Source: JAFDZV01 sp964455525
GTDB taxonomy: Bacteria > Bacteroidota > Ignavibacteria > OLB7
Assembly: GCA_964455525.1 (NCBI GenBank)
Contig: CAYVWR010000012.1
Location: 62,001-126,000, forward strand
Length of the DNA: 64,000 nucleotides
Direction: 5' to 3'
Part shown: positions 37,149 through 46,062 of the stretch, one piece after another
Position numbering within the stretch: the stretch's first letter is position 1
Layout: each line of letters starts with the position of its first letter
Notes under the pieces: model-generated
The model's database searches: none
What the model saw: the letters and a program-made list of their open reading frames with translations, nothing else
Told to the model about the DNA's origin: nothing
Made by a program: the position numbers and the translations under genes

Positions 37149-38501
37149 TTGCAATTATCCAAACACATAGGGAAAGCTGTATGGTCGACCGCGGGGAAAC
37201 TCCTTTACGTCGTCCTGGGCATCGCCTTTCTGATCCCGAGAAAGGTGATAGGGCCTGACAGTTGGGGGGTATACGCTGTTACACAGGCGCTGCTTACATC
37301 GGTATTCACCCTTTCCGATAGCTTTGCGCTTGGGGCAATGGTGACGTTTGGAATGACGCCGTTGCGCCGTGCGGAGGTCTATACCGTAACGGCGGCTCTT
37401 CACCTGATGCTTATTGCCAGTGGTACGGCGGGCATTTATTTCGGTCGTGAGCAGCTTGCCGATTTCTTCAACGAGCCAGCCTTGATCGTAACGCTCGGGC
37501 TGTTTCCCCTGCTCTCGCTGGCATTTCTCCTGCGAAACTACTTCCTGAAGGTAGCGCAGCTCCATATCGACACGCGAGCTACGTTTATCATCGACGTTGT
37601 CTGGATTGGCGGCACAATGGGTCTGATCCTGTATGGATGGTTCTCCGGAACTCTGGCCACAGCCTCGGATATGATCCTTATCATGGCCATTGCGGCCGGA
37701 GCATCATCGCTGGCAGGATTTGCTCTGTATGGCCGGTCGGTCCGTTTCACGACACGGCTGGACCCGGCGTATGCCTGGCGGATGATCCGGTTTGGTATGG
37801 CGCAGTTCGGTTCGGCGCTTACCATGGTGCTCCAGACACAGGGAGATGCGCTGATTCTGAAGACCTTTGCCTCCTCTGCGGTTGTCGGCAATTACGATGC
37901 GGCAAAAAGCTTCTTCCGAGGATTTGAGGCGCTACGCGATGCCGGAGCGCTCTTTGTCTATCCGGCCGTGGCAAAGCTGGCTGCCGAGCGGCGACGTGCC
38001 GAGCTTGTGCTTCTCCTGGAGAAGATGGTCGGATTTATGCTGATCGCGACAGTGCCGCTTGTGGTGCTTGTCTGGGTTGGGCCGACCGATTACCTCTTTG
38101 ACCTTATCTACAAGGGGAAGTTCGCTGAGGCTGCTACCATCTTTAAGATTTTGAGCCTCGCGGCGCTTGCTATCCCTTTCAGCATGAACACGTATGTTCT
38201 CAGCGGACTTGGCGAGGCCCGGCGCTATTTCAGGGTAACATTGGGCGCCGCACTTCTGTCGGTGCTGGCGTCGCTGATCCTGGTGCCGTGGATCGGGGCG
38301 CAGGGAACTGCCGTAGCAATGATCGTCAGTTTTGCTACGCTTGGGGTGCTTGCAACTCGTGCGGTACGCCAGAGCGTTCCGTTCTCTCTTGCAAATGCGT
38401 TGGGACGATGGCGCGATGCGTTCAGTTTTGCCATGAAAATGTGGCGACGGGTTGCCAGGAGGAATGCCGGTACGCCTGGCGATAACGGCGCAGAGCAGTA
38501 G
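37149..38501 (+). CDS. Polysaccharide/lipid flippase of the MOP (Wzx/MATE) superfamily
   Basis: This 450-residue protein starts at TTG 37149: an in-frame TAG lies five codons upstream and the next ATG would remove two helices. The sequence is 12-14 hydrophobic segments with the pattern of the polysaccharide transporter family: LLYVVLGIAFLIPRKVIGPDSW near the start, a cytoplasmic half-repeat, and ALAIPFSMNTYVLSGLGEARRY in helix 10. It probably flips an undecaprenyl-linked oligosaccharide across the inner membrane. The following gene encodes a fused oxidoreductase seen in polysaccharide clusters. There are no adjacent glycosyltransferases. Confidence 0.85.
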   Translation: MQLSKHIGKAVWSTAGKLLYVVLGIAFLIPRKVIGPDSWGVYAVTQALLTSVFTLSDSFALGAMVTFGMTPLRRAEVYTVTAALHLMLIASGTAGIYFGREQLADFFNEPALIVTLGLFPLLSLAFLLRNYFLKVAQLHIDTRATFIIDVVWIGGTMGLILYGWFSGTLATASDMILIMAIAAGASSLAGFALYGRSVRFTTRLDPAYAWRMIRFGMAQFGSALTMVLQTQGDALILKTFASSAVVGNYDAAKSFFRGFEALRDAGALFVYPAVAKLAAERRRAELVLLLEKMVGFMLIATVPLVVLVWVGPTDYLFDLIYKGKFAEAATIFKILSLAALAIPFSMNTYVLSGLGEARRYFRVTLGAALLSVLASLILVPWIGAQGTAVAMIVSFATLGVLATRAVRQSVPFSLANALGRWRDAFSFAMKMWRRVARRNAGTPGDNGAEQ

Positions 38502-38646
38502 GATGCCCATAGGGCGGCCGATTCTCCTGTTCCAGCCGATTTTGCTCGACCTATCGGCATATATCAGTTAGTACTACCACGAGGAATCGTGATGCCGGCC
38601 GATCAAGGCGATCGGTTGCCGCGTTCCACATATCTCTACGGGATAG

Positions 38647-40788
38647 ATGCTTCAAGCGATTCAATACCAGAAGACCGGCGAGCTGCATGTGAAGGAACTG
38701 CCGGCGCCGGAACTGAAGCCGAAGATGATTGTTGTGCATACGCACGCATCGTTGATCTCGGCGGGAACGGAGCGGACATCGGTTTCGACCGCAAAGGCGT
38801 CGATGCTGGAAAAGGTCCGTACCCGACCCGACCTTGTGAAGCAGGTTGTCGATATGGCAAAGCGGGAAGGGGTGATGAGCACCCTGGAAAAGGTCCGTAC
38901 AAAGCTCGATAGCTACAAGGCGCTTGGGTATTCGGCGGCCGGTGTGGTTGTGGAATCTCTCATCGACGAGTTTGCGCCGGGCGATCGGGTGGCGTGCGCC
39001 GGAGGGGGCTATGCATCGCATGCCGAGGTGATTGCCGTGCCGCGCAATCTTGCGGTGAAGATTCCGGAGGGGGTCTCCTTCGATGAGGCAGCATTTACCA
39101 CGCTTGGCGCCATCGCTCTACAGGGAGTGCGGCAGGCGAACGTCCGGCTTGGCGAGGCGGTGGCGGTGATCGGCCTGGGATTGCTTGGGCAGCTTACCGT
39201 ACAGTTGCTGAAGGCCGCCGGGTGCAGGGTGATAGGACTGGATATCAATGAACGGCAGTTCGATCTGGCACGCGAGTTCGGTGCCGATGCCCTGGTGGTG
39301 AGCGGGCCGGCGGCCCTGGGAAGCATCGAAAGCTTTACCCGCGGCATTGGCTGCGATGCGGTTATCCTTACTGCCGGAACCAGCTCAAACGGGCCAATGG
39401 AACTGGCGATTCAGGCCGCACGAAAGAAGGGACGGATCGTTGTGGTGGGGGCGGTTGGTATGGATATCCCGCGCTCCCCCTTCTATGAGAAGGAGCTGGA
39501 GATCACGATCTCCTGTAGCTACGGGCCAGGACGGTACGACCCGAATTACGAGGAGGAGGGGCAGGACTATCCGGTCGGCTATGTACGTTGGACCGAGCGG
39601 CGGAATATGGAGGCTGTGCTCGATCTGATAGCTTCCGGCAAACTGAATGTGCAACGGATGATCACTCACCGGATGCCAATCGCCGAGGCGGAACGGGCCT
39701 ATGATATCATTACCGGCAAGATCGAGGAGCCGTATATCGGCATCATCCTGAACTATCCTGATCGTGGTGACAAGGTCATGGCCCGCACCGTGCAGGTGAA
39801 TACGCCGTCGGCCCCAAAGGGGGGCGCCCTGGGCATCGGGTTTGTTGGGGCTGGCAGTTTTGCCCAGAGCTATCTTCTGCCACCAGCCAAAAGCTTTGGT
39901 TCCCGTCTGGTTTCAGTGGCCACCACAACTTCGGTGAACGCACGGTCAGTGGCCGAGAAGTTCGGGTTCGAGGAGGCCGCGACCGATGCCGGCACCCTCT
40001 TTGCCCGCACCGATATCGATGGGGTGTTTATCGCCACCCGGCACGATTCCCATGCTGGGTATGTAGCACAAGGTCTGGGCGCAGGAAAACAGGTGTTTGT
40101 GGAGAAGCCGCTTGCGATAACGCGTGAGGAGCTTGAGGCTATCCGGGAGCTGGCCGAATCGGGAAACAACCGGGTGATGGTCGGTTTCAATCGTCGCTTC
40201 TCCGAGCCGCTGCGTGCTGCAAAACGCCATTTTCATGGGGTTGGAGAGCCGCTTGTCATGATGTACCGCGTCAATGCGGGGTTTATCAAGCTCGATCACT
40301 GGACCCAGGCGGAATCGCAACGAGGAAGGATCATCGGCGAAGGATGCCACTTCATCGACTGTATGCAGTTCCTTACCGGTGCCCGGCCGGTGAGCGTCTA
40401 TGCCGCAGCGATAGGTTCCAGCAACACGATGACACGTAATGCGGATTCCGTTTCCATCACCATACGCTTCTCCGATGGCTCGGTGGGCACGCTGGTCTAT
40501 CTTGCTAATGGCGATCCCTCCATTCCCAAGGAGTACTTCGAGGTGTTCGGTGGGGGACGGACTGCGATTATGGACAATTTTCGTGAGCTGACCCTTGCAA
40601 CAGGCCGCAAGATGAAGCAGGAAAAATTCAATGGGGACAAGGGGCACGCCGAAGAGGTGAAGCTGACGCTTCAGGCGATGAAGGGCGGTGGCCCAATGCC
40701 AATCGAGTTCCAGAGTCTGTATGACACCACGCTTGCCACGTTTGCAGCCGTGGAGTCGCTGGAAACCGGCGAGGTGATCCGGCTGTAG
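38647..40788 (+). CDS. Fused MDR dehydrogenase / Gfo-Idh-MocA oxidoreductase
   Basis: The 713-residue protein joins two enzymes. Residues 1-370 are a zinc-type medium-chain dehydrogenase without the usual catalytic cysteine string; its Rossmann motif AVIGLGLLGQLTVQLLKAAG is clear, and the helical insert near 52-90 (LEKVRTRPDLVKQVV, LEKVRTKLDSYKALGYSA) is typical of this fused family. Residues about 390-713 are a Gfo/Idh/MocA oxidoreductase with GIGFVGAGSFAQSYLLPPA and VFVEKPLAI. Such fusions occur with sugar-nucleotide and heparinase-like genes in exopolysaccharide clusters. Substrate unknown; likely a sugar or sugar acid. It follows the flippase gene on the same strand. Confidence 0.87.
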   Translation: MLQAIQYQKTGELHVKELPAPELKPKMIVVHTHASLISAGTERTSVSTAKASMLEKVRTRPDLVKQVVDMAKREGVMSTLEKVRTKLDSYKALGYSAAGVVVESLIDEFAPGDRVACAGGGYASHAEVIAVPRNLAVKIPEGVSFDEAAFTTLGAIALQGVRQANVRLGEAVAVIGLGLLGQLTVQLLKAAGCRVIGLDINERQFDLAREFGADALVVSGPAALGSIESFTRGIGCDAVILTAGTSSNGPMELAIQAARKKGRIVVVGAVGMDIPRSPFYEKELEITISCSYGPGRYDPNYEEEGQDYPVGYVRWTERRNMEAVLDLIASGKLNVQRMITHRMPIAEAERAYDIITGKIEEPYIGIILNYPDRGDKVMARTVQVNTPSAPKGGALGIGFVGAGSFAQSYLLPPAKSFGSRLVSVATTTSVNARSVAEKFGFEEAATDAGTLFARTDIDGVFIATRHDSHAGYVAQGLGAGKQVFVEKPLAITREELEAIRELAESGNNRVMVGFNRRFSEPLRAAKRHFHGVGEPLVMMYRVNAGFIKLDHWTQAESQRGRIIGEGCHFIDCMQFLTGARPVSVYAAAIGSSNTMTRNADSVSITIRFSDGSVGTLVYLANGDPSIPKEYFEVFGGGRTAIMDNFRELTLATGRKMKQEKFNGDKGHAEEVKLTLQAMKGGGPMPIEFQSLYDTTLATFAAVESLETGEVIRL

Positions 40789-40825
40789 ACCGGTGGCGTG
40801 TTGCGCGCCTCAGGAATGATCGTTC

Positions 40826-40860
40826 AACGGGGATGTCGTATGTATACGGCTCCCCGTTTG
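40826..40860 (+). terminator. Hairpin terminator after fused oxidoreductase
   Basis: AACGGGGA pairs with TCCCCGTT around a 17-base loop that itself contains a CGTAT/ATACG repeat, followed by TTG. It lies 38 bases past the stop. Confidence 0.65.
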
Positions 40861-41091
40861 TCGTATACGGCATGGTCCGTTGCCGAAGGGAGAGCACCGC
40901 AGTCCACACCGTTCCGGGAGCCTGCCACGACATAATGTTCCAGTAATAGTGCCATAACACTCGCCTAATACCCCCATGATAAGTTTCTTCAGTTCCCGGA
41001 GAACCCGCAGCCAGAGAGCATGCATCACATAATCCACCGACCAGATGTCGCTTTGCTGCGGGCCATTCCCCAATCAATCCTAATACTCCGC
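40861..41091. other. Intergenic region ahead of PhoX-like gene
   Basis: With the terminator this makes a gap of about 300 bases. No ORF in it looks real. CGTATACGGC repeats part of the preceding hairpin loop. It should hold the promoter of the PhoX-like and peroxidase genes. Confidence 0.45.
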
Positions 41092-42543
41092 ATGATATCC
41101 TCTTTTCTTTTGCGTGCAGGTGCGGTTGTGGCCGTCTCGGCGCTTGCCGTTGTGCTGAATGCCTGCGGTGATGACGATTCCACCAACCCCACGGCAACCG
41201 ATGTAGTGCTTCGGAACCACTCGGTTACCCCTCCTCTGCTGAAGCTCAGGGATCTCTCCGGCATCGAGTTCTTCTCGCTTATCGGCAGCGATGATGTGCT
41301 CGAAGAATCCCCGAACTTCATCTTCGGGGGGTCGGCAGATGGTTCCGGCCTGCTGAAAAATGCCGATGGTACGTTCACGATGATTGTGAACCATGAGGAC
41401 AATTTTTCGGTCTCCCGCATCACGCTCGATAAGACCTTCAAGCCGGTACGGGGGGAGTATCTGGTCAACTCCGACGGCGGTCGCTGGCGTCTCTGCTCGG
41501 CAACGCTTGCTACAATAGAGGAGCATGGGTTCGGCCCCCTCTATCTTACCTGTGGCGAGAGCGGCGAGGAATCAATGACCCATGCCATCAACCCGCATGG
41601 CCCGGTCGGGCAGTCGAACACGCTGGACGGGCTTGGTCGTTGGAACGCTGAGAATGCAGTTCCCTTGCCAAAAACTGCATATGCCGGCAAAACCGTGGTG
41701 CTTATCGGCGACGATGATTCAGGCCCACATGGCGGTCAGGTCGCGCTATATGTGGCAACTACCGTTGGTGATCTGAGCAATGGCAATCTGTATGTGCTGG
41801 CGCGCACCGACAACAACGTTCGCGAGATGGATATGGTGGTGGGGCAGACCTATCCTATCGAGTTCCGTGCGATTTCCAACCACAAGACCCTGACCGGTGC
41901 CCAGATCAACCAGAAATCGACCGAGTTGAAGTCGATAGCATTCGGCCGTGTGGAGGATCTTGATTACCGCAAGGGAGGAGGCGCCAACGGTCGCGAGGTC
42001 TATTTCAATGTAACCGGGCAGAATACTACCGATGCCAATGCCGATTATTCACGCACGAAATATGGCCGTACCTATCGCCTCAGGTTGAACGAGAACGATC
42101 CCACAAAGGGAACGCTGGAGGTGATTCTGGATGGTGATGATCGTAACGGCCCGGCCAGGACGTTCCAGAACGTGGATAATATCTGCGTAACGAAGAACTA
42201 CGTATATATCCAGGAAGATCCGAACTCATATGGTGATGAAACCCACGATTCCTATATCTACCAGTATGATATATCCAGCAAGACCGTGAAGGTGGTAACC
42301 GAGCTTGACCATCATCGTGGCGATGCCAAATACAATGGGGCCGACAATTCCAAGTTCGGCTCCTGGGAGTATGGTGCGCTGATCGATATCTCCGATAACG
42401 TAGGCATTGCCAACACCTTTGCACTCTGCATTCAGCCACATACCTGGGTCGGGCCACGGTACCAAAACCCTGATGGCGGCTCGACTCGTCCAAACGAGAG
42501 CCAGGCCAGCCAGATCGTTATTCTGAAGGGGCTTCCCCGCTAG
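41092..42543 (+). CDS. PhoX-like (DUF839) lipoprotein, putative phosphatase
   Basis: ATG 41092 gives 483 residues with a lipoprotein signal: hydrophobic core then AVVLNAC, so Cys is residue 27 and the protein is lipid-anchored. The rest looks like the beta-propeller DUF839/PhoX family: NHEDNFSVSRITLDK, GKTVVLIGDDDSGPHGGQVA, MDMVVGQTYPIEFRAI, CVTKNYVYIQEDPNS and the aspartate/histidine-rich ELDHHRGDAKYNG. PhoX proteins are calcium/iron alkaline phosphatases that free phosphate outside the cytoplasm; catalytic activity here is inferred and many DUF839 members are untested. A di-haem peroxidase gene follows 108 bases later. Confidence 0.75.
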   Translation: MISSFLLRAGAVVAVSALAVVLNACGDDDSTNPTATDVVLRNHSVTPPLLKLRDLSGIEFFSLIGSDDVLEESPNFIFGGSADGSGLLKNADGTFTMIVNHEDNFSVSRITLDKTFKPVRGEYLVNSDGGRWRLCSATLATIEEHGFGPLYLTCGESGEESMTHAINPHGPVGQSNTLDGLGRWNAENAVPLPKTAYAGKTVVLIGDDDSGPHGGQVALYVATTVGDLSNGNLYVLARTDNNVREMDMVVGQTYPIEFRAISNHKTLTGAQINQKSTELKSIAFGRVEDLDYRKGGGANGREVYFNVTGQNTTDANADYSRTKYGRTYRLRLNENDPTKGTLEVILDGDDRNGPARTFQNVDNICVTKNYVYIQEDPNSYGDETHDSYIYQYDISSKTVKVVTELDHHRGDAKYNGADNSKFGSWEYGALIDISDNVGIANTFALCIQPHTWVGPRYQNPDGGSTRPNESQASQIVILKGLPR

Positions 42544-42584
42544 TAGAGCAGCATCGGGCAGGATGCTCTCCGGAGAAGGGGCTG

Positions 42585-42605
42585 CGGGAACAGATGGCGT
42601 TCCCG
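42585..42605 (+). terminator. Weak hairpin between PhoX-like and peroxidase genes
   Basis: A 7-bp stem CGGGAAC/GTTCCCG with a 7-base loop and a pyrimidine-rich sequence after it. It could attenuate transcription into the peroxidase gene. Confidence 0.4.
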
Positions 42606-42651
42606 TGGCTTCTTCATATACCTTTACCCTTGCAACGAGAGTTGATCTTCT

Positions 42652-44589
42652 ATGAATCGGATAGTCCTATGCAGCGCGGCCGTTCTTCTGGTGGTATTGA
42701 TCGGGTTTGTTTGTATTGGTGATACCGGCCAGGCATCACGGAGCGGCACTTCATCCTGGGCACCGGTTGTAAAGGAACGGTATCGTGCTGGCATTGCCCG
42801 TCTTGATAGCGTTGCGATGCGCCTTGCAACAGCGATTGCTGAGATGGACGAAGAGCTGCCCTCCATCCAGCGTGCGCGTGATCTTCTTGCCGAGACCCGT
42901 CTCGCCTATAAACGGATCGAGTTTATGAGCGAGCACTTCTCGCCTGAAACATCACGCGGCCTGAACGGGCCGGTGCTGGACGAGGTGGAGGAGGATGATC
43001 CGAACCAGATCGTCCTGGCACCGGAGGGATTGCAGGTGATAGAGGAGAAGCTCTATGCCGATCCCCCTCTGCCGCCGGACTCCATCGATGGCGATATCAT
43101 CACGCTTCGAGCAAATATAAAAAGGCTGGGCCTGCTAGCTGCTGCGGTTGATTTCTCTGACCAGAATATCTTCGATGCCATGCTTCGAGAGATTGTACGG
43201 GTGATGGCGCTTGGCCTGGCCGGATTCGATTCTCCCGTTGCACAGAACGCCGTTCGGGAGACGGCGGCGGCACTGGAGGGGGTACGGGAGTGCTACGAGG
43301 TTTATCGCGACGATCTGCGGCAGAAATCCACAGGAGGAGCCGGTCGCGAGCTTGACAGTCTCTTTGCTGCGGCCATCGCGCACCTGGAGAGCAATCCGGC
43401 GTTCCTCGGCTTCGATCGTCTTGGCTTTATCCGTGCCTATGCCGATCCGATCTATAGGGCGCTTCATGGGGCGCAGAGGAGACTCGGTATCCCGTTGCCG
43501 GATGACCGGAGGGCGATTATGGCAGAGGCCCCGTCGATCTTTGACCGTACGGCGTTTGATGCTCTCTTCTTTGCGCCCAGTTATTCATGGGAAACCACTC
43601 CGGCTCATGTGGAGCTGGGGCGCGTTCTGTTCTTTGACCCAGTGCTTTCAGGAAACGGACGGCGTGCCTGCGCCTCCTGCCACCGTCCGGAACTTGCGTT
43701 CACCGATGGTGTTGCAAGAAGCCGTGCATTCGATCGCAAAGGAACTGTCATCCGGAATTCGCCCACTCTCCTGAACGCCGGTCTTCAGGGGAATTCCTTT
43801 CATGATGGCCGTGTATTCTATCTGGAGGATCAGGTAACGGCAGTTCTTTCCAGTCCGACCGAAATGCATGGGTTGCCTGCTGCTGCGGTGGAGAAGCTTC
43901 GCGGCAGCCCCGAATATGTGGCGATGTTCAGAAAGGCATATGGGGAGGATGCGCAGCCGGTGAGCGACCGTGCCATCCGTATGGCTATCGCAAGCTATGT
44001 CCGTTCCCTTGTCAGCTACGCCGCTCCGTTCGATCGCTATGTGCGGGGTGAGGAGGGGGTGATGTCGGAATCGGCGAAGCGGGGTTTTAATCTGTTCATG
44101 GGGAAGGGCAAATGCGGTACCTGCCACTTTATGCCTCTGTTCAACGGCGCGGTGCCCCCAACATTTGCAAAGACCGATGTGGAGATCCTGGGCGTCACCG
44201 AGCGGTTCGATACGCTGCGGCCGACGCTTGATCCCGATCTTGGCCGTTACGCCGTGCATCACATCGAGATTCATCGCCATGGGTTCAAAACTCCAACGCT
44301 TCGGAACGTCGAGCTTACAGCTCCGTATATGCATAACGGTGCATTTGCAACACTGGAGGAGGTCATGGAGTTCTACAATCGGGGCGGAGGGGCGGGGATG
44401 GGGCTGGATGTTCCCAACCAGACGCTTCCTTCCGATCGTCTCGATCTAAGCGAACAGGAGAAGGCCGATATCATCTCCTTTCTGAAGTCGCTGACCGATA
44501 CCTCCGGGGTTGGCAATCCTCCTGCACGGCTGCCGGAGATCGCCAGCGCAGCGCACGTGCGCATACGAAGCATAGGAGGAGAGTATTGA
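42652..44589 (+). CDS. Di-haem cytochrome c peroxidase with long helical N-terminal domain
   Basis: This 645-residue exported protein (membrane-type signal, residues 1-28) carries two haem motifs, CASCH (residues 340-344) and CGTCH (488-492), at the spacing of the bacterial CCP/MauG family, plus RNSPTLLNAGLQ and FKTPTLRNVELTAPYMHNGA. The catalytic core fills about residues 300-620. The first 300 residues are all-helical without haem motifs and resemble the imelysin-like extension seen in some Bacteroidota CCPs. CCPs reduce hydrogen peroxide with electrons from cytochromes or oxidise protein or metal substrates in the periplasm. It follows the PhoX-like gene. Confidence 0.9.
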   Translation: MNRIVLCSAAVLLVVLIGFVCIGDTGQASRSGTSSWAPVVKERYRAGIARLDSVAMRLATAIAEMDEELPSIQRARDLLAETRLAYKRIEFMSEHFSPETSRGLNGPVLDEVEEDDPNQIVLAPEGLQVIEEKLYADPPLPPDSIDGDIITLRANIKRLGLLAAAVDFSDQNIFDAMLREIVRVMALGLAGFDSPVAQNAVRETAAALEGVRECYEVYRDDLRQKSTGGAGRELDSLFAAAIAHLESNPAFLGFDRLGFIRAYADPIYRALHGAQRRLGIPLPDDRRAIMAEAPSIFDRTAFDALFFAPSYSWETTPAHVELGRVLFFDPVLSGNGRRACASCHRPELAFTDGVARSRAFDRKGTVIRNSPTLLNAGLQGNSFHDGRVFYLEDQVTAVLSSPTEMHGLPAAAVEKLRGSPEYVAMFRKAYGEDAQPVSDRAIRMAIASYVRSLVSYAAPFDRYVRGEEGVMSESAKRGFNLFMGKGKCGTCHFMPLFNGAVPPTFAKTDVEILGVTERFDTLRPTLDPDLGRYAVHHIEIHRHGFKTPTLRNVELTAPYMHNGAFATLEEVMEFYNRGGGAGMGLDVPNQTLPSDRLDLSEQEKADIISFLKSLTDTSGVGNPPARLPEIASAAHVRIRSIGGEY

Positions 44590-44827
44590 GGGGAGCGTAG
44601 CGGTGGAGCAGAGTTCACTCTCGTGAACGACATGGCGCTGGAGCTGGACACACAGCAAAAAGACGTCTCTCGCCTTGCAGCGTCTCAAGGGGTCAGGGAA
44701 TTTCAATGTCTGGCGCTGCGCTGCACGTCCGTTCAGGGCATGCTCGGCGGGTCTGACGTGTCGTTCCAGCACATCGACGTCGCCACACTCTAGCATTCGG
44801 TGCTTGTCACGGAAAATCGCTGCGGTT

Positions 44828-46036
44828 CTAGTCGGCAATCATGAACTTCCGGCTATGGATCTGCCCGCCCTGCACAAGCTGAAGTATGTAGAAGCCGTTC
44901 GGAAGGGCGCTGACATCGAACGACATGTCGTGGCCACCCCTGCCCTGCAATGCCTGCCCCAGCACCGTATTTCCGGCCGCGTCAACGATCCGCACGCTTC
45001 CGGCCTCCTGTCCGGCCTGACCGTGCATGGAAAGCGTGATTGTGCGTGTATTGACCGGATTGGGGGCCACCGTGAAGCTGAAGCCCGGGTGAATCTCTTC
45101 CGTCACGATCTTTGTATTGTTGATGGGCGGCCCCGGCGGCGGGACGACCGGATCTTCAAACCACACGATGGTTTGCGTCTTCTTGCAGCAATAGGCTTTC
45201 AGGAACATGCAGTTGTCGGCCCAGGTCAGGTCGCCGGTTTCGCGGCTCTCCCATGCGGGTTTCATGATGCTGTTGGGATCGCCGCAGGGCGCTTCATTGG
45301 TATGGGCGAAGCCGAGAAGATGGCCGAACTCATGCACGAGCGCGGTATAGGCGTCCGTATAGACGTATTCCGGCGGCGGTGGTATATAGCCGTAGTTATT
45401 CCTCTCCGTGCCGATAAAATGTGTGGGGCGGCCATAAGCATCGGGGCGCAGGAAGGCCGGTTGCTGGTTCAGGACGATGAAGGACTCCGAACAGACCACC
45501 GAGCAATTGTCGGGATTGAAGGCCCTGTGCGTCTTGGCCGGGCTTCTCAATATGGCACCATCATCGAAATCATCATTCCGGAAGGACCAGCGAACGGTGA
45601 TGCGGCAGGGCGGATATTCGGCGTCCGGCCCCTGCGGTGGGCAGAGATCGGGCGTTGACCAGCGCTTGGCGGCGGCCTCGACGATCTTGCGCATGTTCGC
45701 GCCGATGAAGACGGGGTATCCGGCAAAGTTCGTATCCGTTCCCTGATAGAACTTGATGACGTCATCGCCTCCCGTCAGATCCGGCTGCAAGGTGTAGTCC
45801 AGATAGGTGAACTCTATCGGCAATTGGATCTTCATGAACTTCAAGCCGGGCTCGTTGTTCGGGTCGGCGCTGCATCGAATGACGGTCTCTCCTCCCTTAC
45901 AAAACGTGTAGGGGAACTTCTGTTGCAGGCAATTGTCATCGGCGCAAAGCCCGTCGTTCTTCTTGGGATTAGGATTCTGGGCATGGCTCAGGCAAGGGGG
46001 CAAGAGCAAAGCCAGAACAAGCAAAGCCGTTTTCAT
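44828..46036 (-). CDS. T9SS-sorted matrixin-type metalloprotease
   Basis: This 402-residue protein has a signal peptide (residues 1-19, cut after SHAQ), an N-terminal Cys-rich region, the zinc motif HEFGHLLGFAH (about residues 233-243, HExxHxxGxxH) of the metzincin matrixins, and a C-terminal T9SS type A sorting domain of about 80 residues (FTVAPNPVNTRTITLSM, then GNTVLGQALQGRGG, ALPNGFYILQLVQGG). It should be exported by Sec, carried across the outer membrane by T9SS and left on the surface or released. Substrate is unknown. It lies 26 bases downstream of the next gene on the minus strand. Confidence 0.92.
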   Translation of the reverse strand: MKTALLVLALLLPPCLSHAQNPNPKKNDGLCADDNCLQQKFPYTFCKGGETVIRCSADPNNEPGLKFMKIQLPIEFTYLDYTLQPDLTGGDDVIKFYQGTDTNFAGYPVFIGANMRKIVEAAAKRWSTPDLCPPQGPDAEYPPCRITVRWSFRNDDFDDGAILRSPAKTHRAFNPDNCSVVCSESFIVLNQQPAFLRPDAYGRPTHFIGTERNNYGYIPPPPEYVYTDAYTALVHEFGHLLGFAHTNEAPCGDPNSIMKPAWESRETGDLTWADNCMFLKAYCCKKTQTIVWFEDPVVPPPGPPINNTKIVTEEIHPGFSFTVAPNPVNTRTITLSMHGQAGQEAGSVRIVDAAGNTVLGQALQGRGGHDMSFDVSALPNGFYILQLVQGGQIHSRKFMIAD

Positions 46037-46062
46037 TCTCCTTTCTCCTTGAACGATGGTGA

